Shown here piece after piece: positions 59,405 through 64,000 of a stretch of 64,000 bases of DNA. The stretch is taken from positions 1-64,000 of the forward strand of contig NZ_BAEG01000113.1 of NCBI RefSeq assembly GCF_000238915.1, in the 5' to 3' direction. Position 1 is the stretch's first letter, and each line of letters opens with the position of its first letter. A model generated the notes under the pieces. It was not told the DNA's origin. It worked only from the letters and a program-made list of their open reading frames with translations, and made no database searches. Source of the DNA: Arthrobacter globiformis NBRC 12137. Its GTDB lineage: Bacteria; Actinomycetota; Actinomycetes; Actinomycetales; Micrococcaceae. The position numbers and the translations under genes were made by a program.

Positions 59405-60283
59405 CTACTTTCCACCAACCTTCGCTTGCAGTTCTGCTTCGAGCCGTCCCGGATCTTCTTGATACCGCTGCTGAACTTGGTCCAGGGAATCGCCCAGAAG
59501 CCGGATCACACTACTCAGGACATGTCCGAGTGATTCCTCCGGATATGCAATCTGGAGGCTCAACTCATCGTTACTGAGCGCTTCCCGAAGCAGCTGACGC
59601 ATGAAGTCAATTTCGAGAAACCGTAGCCATATCTCTGATTCCGTCGAATCTGCGTCTTCCAGCATTCTGGAAATGGATGAGTTGTCCACATTCAGCCACA
59701 GCCAAATGGCTGCCGAGGCGCTGGCCGCCAGATCACGCGTTGTGAGTCGAAGCCACCAAAGGGAGCTATCGGAGCTTACAATGCCGTGGTCAGCGAAGCT
59801 GACTGGCAGCATTGGAAGCCTCGGCGCTACACCTTCCAAGGTGATTTTCCGTTCGACCCTAAATACCGTGTTTCCAAGCCTCTTTGGTGCGAAAGGGCTG
59901 TCACTATGATCAGCGTCTAGCAGCGAGATCTGGAACTCAAGCCACAAGGCCCCTGAAATCTGGCTGCCTGGTACAGTCAGATAGATTTGCTGCCGGCCAC
60001 TCCGCACATCGCGAACGTCCGACGTAATGATGAGCGGTGTGCCTGTTGGACGCGCGATGATGACGGCGCCAAGGCGCGCATTAGCCGAAAGTCTTAGGCG
60101 CTTCAATGTTGTTTCAAGATCAAGCTCGAAAGAACACTTGACGTAGATGTCGTCGTAATAGGTCCAGTCTTCTGCCGAGGATTCGCCATCGGCTAGCGGT
60201 GTATCACCGGCAGAAACCTCCCATGCAAGCGTAGATACGTCGTCGACTGGCAGGGTTAGGTGCCCTAGGCTAATTGCCTGCAA
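59405..60283 (-). CDS. Unknown protein of the defence operon
   Basis: A 292-residue protein. TTG start 60283 with GAGGAGC eight bases upstream, inside the end of the ATPase gene (14-base overlap). The N-terminal half is beta-rich (LGHLTLPVDDVSTLAWEV, YDDIYVKCSFELDLETTLKRL) and the C-terminal third helical (SHVLSSVIRLL-like, DPGRLEAELQAKVGG). No motif or family recognised. Its position between the ATPase and the last gene implies it is part of the system. Confidence 0.65.
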   Translation of the reverse strand: MQAISLGHLTLPVDDVSTLAWEVSAGDTPLADGESSAEDWTYYDDIYVKCSFELDLETTLKRLRLSANARLGAVIIARPTGTPLIITSDVRDVRSGRQQIYLTVPGSQISGALWLEFQISLLDADHSDSPFAPKRLGNTVFRVERKITLEGVAPRLPMLPVSFADHGIVSSDSSLWWLRLTTRDLAASASAAIWLWLNVDNSSISRMLEDADSTESEIWLRFLEIDFMRQLLREALSNDELSLQIAYPEESLGHVLSSVIRLLGDSLDQVQQRYQEDPGRLEAELQAKVGGK

Positions 60284-62108
60284 TTTCGAGCTCCTCTACC
60301 ACAGCTGTGACGCGGATGGCAGCGTCAGAAGGCTGTGTGAATATGGCGGTAATCTCGTCATCATAGGGCACCGGAACGGTCATGACCTCTTGGGACGACA
60401 GTTGACCCGAGGATGATACCCAGCCAGCGAAACGAGGAATCTCAGCATTTACTGGGCGCTCCGCTTCGTTCCCTCCTGACTCAGTCACAACGCGTGCAGC
60501 GACTCTAACCGCCAAGGAATTTCCCGGCCGCCCCCCGCTCAGAGCGAAGGTGTACTTCGCGACCATGGCTCCATCCAAGAGGTCAAGGGACGCTTGGGCA
60601 ACTTGACGCACCGAGGCCTTTCTCGGTCGCCTTGTCCCAGGACCACTTGGAACCGTAGGCGGTTGCTCTTCAGCGCCCGTTCCCGCGAAGCCGGACAACA
60701 GGTTGCCCAACGCTGCCGCCACACGGGAAGCGCCCTTAGTGGCAACTCCGTTGCCGGGCTTTGCGCCTTGTGCGGCAAGATTTCGAAAGGTTTCCCGAAT
60801 ATTGTCCAAGGAAATTCGCACCGGGTTTGGTGCACCCTTTTCGGCGGCAGCCTTCTGATACACCCAGTCGTCATGAGTTACGGGTTCCGATTTTGCAAAT
60901 GTCGTGTTCATATCAGGAGCCGAAATGAACACGCCAAAGATTGGAACCGCGTTCGGCTGGGAGGCGACAGGAAGGTATTTCACAACCATTCTCGGATCTC
61001 GCAGAAGGGCCACTGAGTTCTCAAGTTCAGATCCCGTAGCCAAGGGAGTGTGGCTGACACGATGAGTTAACAGACCCAAGTGACGTTTAGGCCTCTTGCT
61101 CTGAATGGGCGTAAACGTCGTCTGCCAGTTGCTCTCGTAGTCGGGAGAAAGAATCCGCTTGCGTCCTTCGACGTAGGCCGAGGCAAACTCGCGGTAGACG
61201 GGATGGTCTAACGGCTGTGGGCTGGGCAATGAGGCGCCGTCTGCCGTGAATCCAAACTGAATATTCGGACCTTTTCCAAGATCCAAAGCGTGCGGCCACG
61301 CCCATTTTAAAGCGGCTTCCGAAATTGTCGCTACTCGGTCACGCCCGTTCTGGACGCCCGCAAACTCCGGCGCGATCACCATGATGCTCGTACCGGTGTC
61401 TTCACGGGCTGGGATGCGCATGCCCAGGCTTTCGGCTAGCGCGCGAGCACTCGGACCCACGAGCGGATCCACAATCCCGTCAGCGCCGGGCACTCCCCAC
61501 CAGTTTCGCCCCGTGTAACGGCTCTTGCCGTCGTCGTAGTCGCCGTCACCTCCGGAAACACCGATCAGGCGTGGTTCAATGGCACCGCCACAGTGCGCTT
61601 GGGAATAGACGAGGCAAAGACCTACTTGGCTGGCCCTGTACAGGACACCCTTGCCAAGACCATAAGTTCCGCCCTCGAGGCCTTTGGAAGTTGAACGGCC
61701 AAGGTTTCGAACGAAATCCACGAAGTCTCGACGCTCTCCTGGAGTTCCCGAAACATCGGCCCGGATGGGGCCTCCCAAGCCGCGCGTACCTGAATCGGAA
61801 ATAACCAAAACGCGAATTCGATTGCCAAAAACGTGGTTGCTCAGATGACTTGATCTACAATGCGGAGGAAGCTCTCCAAAGACATCCTTAGTCAAAATGC
61901 GAGTTTGGTCCTTCGACATTTCATATTCATCTACATAATAAGAGATGTGGCCGTTTCTGTCGGCCCTGGCATCCCAGCTGTTCTGTAAAGACTCCCGCAG
62001 TACAAGATCCCATAGTCCAAGTGAGGTACGCCCGATGGCGTTATCCGCGGACCGCGCATCCAAACCTCCGTCTGCACCGTACTGCTGCCTATACAACGAC
62101 AGCGTCAT
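60270..62108 (-). CDS. GHKL (MORC/Hsp90-like) ATPase of the defence operon
   Basis: A 612-residue protein. The N-terminal ATPase has the N-box LRESLQNSWDA (Glu39, Asn43, Asp46), G1 ISDSGTRGLGG (Asp105) and G2 GTYGLGKGVLYRAS (147-160). The rest is a long region without catalytic motifs, with a Pro/Arg linker (PPTVPSGPGTRRPRKAS) before a beta-rich C-terminal domain. MORC/MutL-like ATPases in restriction clusters are thought to clamp or load DNA (Iyer, Abhiman and Aravind's analysis). ATG 62108 overlaps the nuclease stop by four bases. Confidence 0.85.
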   Translation of the reverse strand: MTLSLYRQQYGADGGLDARSADNAIGRTSLGLWDLVLRESLQNSWDARADRNGHISYYVDEYEMSKDQTRILTKDVFGELPPHCRSSHLSNHVFGNRIRVLVISDSGTRGLGGPIRADVSGTPGERRDFVDFVRNLGRSTSKGLEGGTYGLGKGVLYRASQVGLCLVYSQAHCGGAIEPRLIGVSGGDGDYDDGKSRYTGRNWWGVPGADGIVDPLVGPSARALAESLGMRIPAREDTGTSIMVIAPEFAGVQNGRDRVATISEAALKWAWPHALDLGKGPNIQFGFTADGASLPSPQPLDHPVYREFASAYVEGRKRILSPDYESNWQTTFTPIQSKRPKRHLGLLTHRVSHTPLATGSELENSVALLRDPRMVVKYLPVASQPNAVPIFGVFISAPDMNTTFAKSEPVTHDDWVYQKAAAEKGAPNPVRISLDNIRETFRNLAAQGAKPGNGVATKGASRVAAALGNLLSGFAGTGAEEQPPTVPSGPGTRRPRKASVRQVAQASLDLLDGAMVAKYTFALSGGRPGNSLAVRVAARVVTESGGNEAERPVNAEIPRFAGWVSSSGQLSSQEVMTVPVPYDDEITAIFTQPSDAAIRVTAVVEELEIAGN

Positions 62109-63097
62109 TCCTGCCCGCCGTTGGCCAGCGTGACGTGCGACAAATCCAAGTTGGCCTTCGTCATGTGGCCCAAATCGATTGAGTAAGAAATGTCGCCAAG
62201 CCGTTCGATTGTTCCTGTCGGACGTAGGGTTTCAGCGGTAATGCGGGGGAAGGTGTCGTCTACCAGGAACGAACTGTCAGACAGAGTTGAATACTTGAAT
62301 TCCTCGTATACCGACGAATCAGCGTCCGAATAGCGTGCCCCGCCAAGCGCTGTCAGAAGTCCTAGACGGGAAACTCCTAGTTCTACCAACTGGCGTACCT
62401 TGCCAGGAACGGACGTTCCGTTCGGAGTACGCTCTAGTTGAAGAGCGCGAAGGTACAGCTCCCCTTGGTTCGGTGCAGCTAATTGACGGCCACCATGGAT
62501 GGTCACCACCATGTTGTTGTGGTTGGTTGTGGCCTTTACTTCAACCGAACAATCAGCGAACACGAAATCGTGACGGTTCCCTTCGGGGCCCTGCCAAGAC
62601 GACAACGCCTGTGATCCGTGGCATTCAACCAGCTGCTGAAGGACGATGAGCTCTGCCATAATTCCTGCCAGCTGTGCAGGTCCGAGGAGGGCTCCCCTAT
62701 CCGTCTCGAAGAGACTTCTCCATCGTTCAAGGGTTACTGATATGGCGGCTGACGCCTTTCCGGGATCGAGTTCTACCGCCTCCAGAACATCGTCTGCCAG
62801 CAGCCCGAATTGGTGGTGCAGCTTTGCGTCGATGCATCTGAGGATCACATAGGGCTGCTGGATGCCATCAACTGTGAGCTCGAGCGTCTGCATGGACAAA
62901 GATCTACTATGCCAGTCCAGCGGACCGTCTTTTAGCGTCCCCAACGGGACGAGTACCGTTGGCCGCCCACTGGCATCCACGGCGCAAAGTACCTCGCCGT
63001 CTGCCGCAAGAACGCCAGTCTTCCGGGAATGGAAGCTTCCAGCAGCCGATACGTCTTTGGCCAAGAAATCGAACACCGAAGCCGACGACTCCCTCAT
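62105..63097 (-). CDS. PD-(D/E)XK motif nuclease (DUF4420 type)
   Basis: A 330-residue protein of the PF14390-type. The nuclease core reads GIMAELIVLQQLVE (Glu149), GPEGNRHDFVFAD (Asp177) and CSVEVKATT (Glu186, Lys188), so the PD-(D/E)XK residues are in place. It begins with RESSASVFDFLAKDVSA and ends with a DISYSIDLG region. It probably cuts DNA that the methyltransferase has not protected. Overlaps both neighbours by four bases, so the operon is translationally coupled. Confidence 0.85.
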   Translation of the reverse strand: MRESSASVFDFLAKDVSAAGSFHSRKTGVLAADGEVLCAVDASGRPTVLVPLGTLKDGPLDWHSRSLSMQTLELTVDGIQQPYVILRCIDAKLHHQFGLLADDVLEAVELDPGKASAAISVTLERWRSLFETDRGALLGPAQLAGIMAELIVLQQLVECHGSQALSSWQGPEGNRHDFVFADCSVEVKATTNHNNMVVTIHGGRQLAAPNQGELYLRALQLERTPNGTSVPGKVRQLVELGVSRLGLLTALGGARYSDADSSVYEEFKYSTLSDSSFLVDDTFPRITAETLRPTGTIERLGDISYSIDLGHMTKANLDLSHVTLANGGQE

Positions 63098-64000
63098 GCG
63101 GTGACCAGTTCGTCTTCAGCAGCCTTCGCTTCGTCCAATTTATCGGCTGCTTCCAATTCCTCTTCCAGGGCCTCGAGATATTCGGCGTCGACCTTGGCTG
63201 CGATGTAGTCAACAGCTGATCGGGGATTGCGTGAGTCAGGAAACATGAAACAGAGCCCAATCACATCGGCCGCTGCGGACAGCGGAACGCGCCGGTTCTC
63301 CACGGGTCCTTGGGCGGATTTGCCGGGATCGGGGTCCGACTCCTTGCCGATGGGGTATATGCACAGAAGGCCCGTTCGTTCCGTCTGCCGCAGTTGGCGG
63401 AATTGCAGCAGCTGCCGGTCTGTAATTTTATCTGTGGACTTTAGGTTCAGCGACTTGCGGAGGAAATCCAAGTCCACTCCAAGGTCAGCGACGCGGTCAG
63501 ATGTTGATGCAATCGCCTTCAGATTAGCCGTCCCATCGTCGCTGGGGATGTACATCTTTTTGCGGCGCAAAAGCCGCACTTTCCCCTTGAGTCCGAGGTC
63601 CAGCTCCTCCTCGCCGTTGTAAGGCTCCATGAGCACAACATCCCAGCGTTTCAGATCACCCTCGGCTCGTTCTTTTTCGATGTAGCGGCGGATGGCGTCC
63701 TTGTCGATGGATTTCGCCGCTTCGTGGACCTGGTAGCTCGCCAAGAGGTTCAGAATATGGTCGGCCGAAACGTCTCGGAATCCGCGTCGAGAGGCATCGA
63801 GTTCGTTTTCGTCGTGGCCTTCGCTAATAAGCCGCTCGAATAGGGTTTTGGTTGCGGTTATATTTTCTTTCAACCACCCTTGATCGTCTTCTTTGAACAT
63901 GATTGTCTGCACACGTCGTCCCGAATAACTTACTTGCGCTTTGACAGCGGAACGCATTTTGGCGGCAGACGTCACCGACATTTGAGGATGCGTACGGATT
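63094..64000 (-). CDS. Z1-domain protein, C-terminal part (cut by window end)
   Basis: At least 301 residues of the C-terminal part; the reading frame stays open to the last base (IRTHPQMSVTSAAKMRSAVK at the edge). The pattern TSA.KMR...SYSG is what I recall from the Z1 region of Z1-domain proteins, which join a helicase-like P-loop domain to Z1. After it come an acidic/helical section and ...CFMFPDSRNPRSAVDYIAA, ending in a Glu/Ala-rich tail. As a probable ATPase/translocase it would be the motor of the system. The start lies outside. Confidence 0.78.
   Translation of the reverse strand, partial: IRTHPQMSVTSAAKMRSAVKAQVSYSGRRVQTIMFKEDDQGWLKENITATKTLFERLISEGHDENELDASRRGFRDVSADHILNLLASYQVHEAAKSIDKDAIRRYIEKERAEGDLKRWDVVLMEPYNGEEELDLGLKGKVRLLRRKKMYIPSDDGTANLKAIASTSDRVADLGVDLDFLRKSLNLKSTDKITDRQLLQFRQLRQTERTGLLCIYPIGKESDPDPGKSAQGPVENRRVPLSAAADVIGLCFMFPDSRNPRSAVDYIAAKVDAEYLEALEEELEAADKLDEAKAAEDELVTA

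Noticed and set aside
1..64000. tRNA or rRNA genes, integrases, intact insertion sequences
   Set aside because: None recognised by eye on either strand; a tRNAscan or ISfinder-type search would be decisive.

Overview
The window looks like the chromosome of a high-GC actinobacterium, most likely Micrococcaceae of the Arthrobacter/Pseudarthrobacter type. The reasons are the GC-rich codon use, GTG/TTG starts, the gene families present (PspC, TfoX, Excalibur proteins, GH15 plus a debranching-type enzyme, many small-sugar catabolic operons) and two intergenic repeat families that I associate with this group: hairpins with CGACGGCGGG arms, and GGTTGAGCYTGTCGAAACC elements. No rRNA, tRNA, intact insertion sequence, CRISPR array or origin was seen.

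Layout. 1-14 kb: a small gene behind a TetR-like operator, a Ser/Thr kinase-GAF fusion, a large multicopper oxidase, PspC, a ZIP metal transporter, a DnaQ-like exonuclease with membrane helices, a decayed gene fragment, a large secreted repeat protein with an Excalibur domain lying between two 117-bp direct repeats, a GYD protein, a Tat-exported PhoD phosphatase and small secreted or membrane proteins. 14-24 kb: cyclopropane fatty acid synthase, a DJ-1/PfpI hydrolase, a gluconate module (permease, kinase, GntR-type regulator with a palindromic operator), NhaA, a BTAD/TPR regulator and a cold-shock protein. 24-38 kb: TfoX-N protein, flavoprotein monooxygenase, GH15 glucosidase, a divergent carboxymuconolactone decarboxylase / HTH regulator / cupin set, an amino-acid permease + aminotransferase + Lrp + ThDP enzyme cluster, and an amylo-alpha-1,6-glucosidase-like enzyme.

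38-44 kb holds poorly known genes of lower GC (membrane-anchored protein, GIY-YIG-like protein, lipoprotein, uncharacterised 315-aa protein), then a GntR/UTRA regulator and a subtilase. 44.5-50 kb is an L-rhamnonate-type acid-sugar operon (MFS transporter, zinc dehydrogenase, RhmD dehydratase, FAH-family hydrolase) with an IclR regulator and three matching palindromic operators. 50-52 kb holds two back-to-back halves of a dead GntR gene around a second Excalibur protein, which suggests a local inversion. 52-56.4 kb is a nucleoside/ribose module (nucleoside hydrolase, MFS, ribokinase, GNAT).

56.4-64 kb is a lower-GC island that looks like a restriction/defence locus: a C5 cytosine DNA methyltransferase on the + strand converges on a tightly packed minus-strand operon encoding a Z1-domain protein (cut by the window end), a PD-(D/E)XK nuclease, a GHKL (MORC/Hsp90-like) ATPase and two proteins without known function. 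This is the strongest candidate for a little-described system. Throughout, GGTTGAG...GAAACC repeats sit at gene ends, and in three genes they supply the C-terminal codons or the stop codon.
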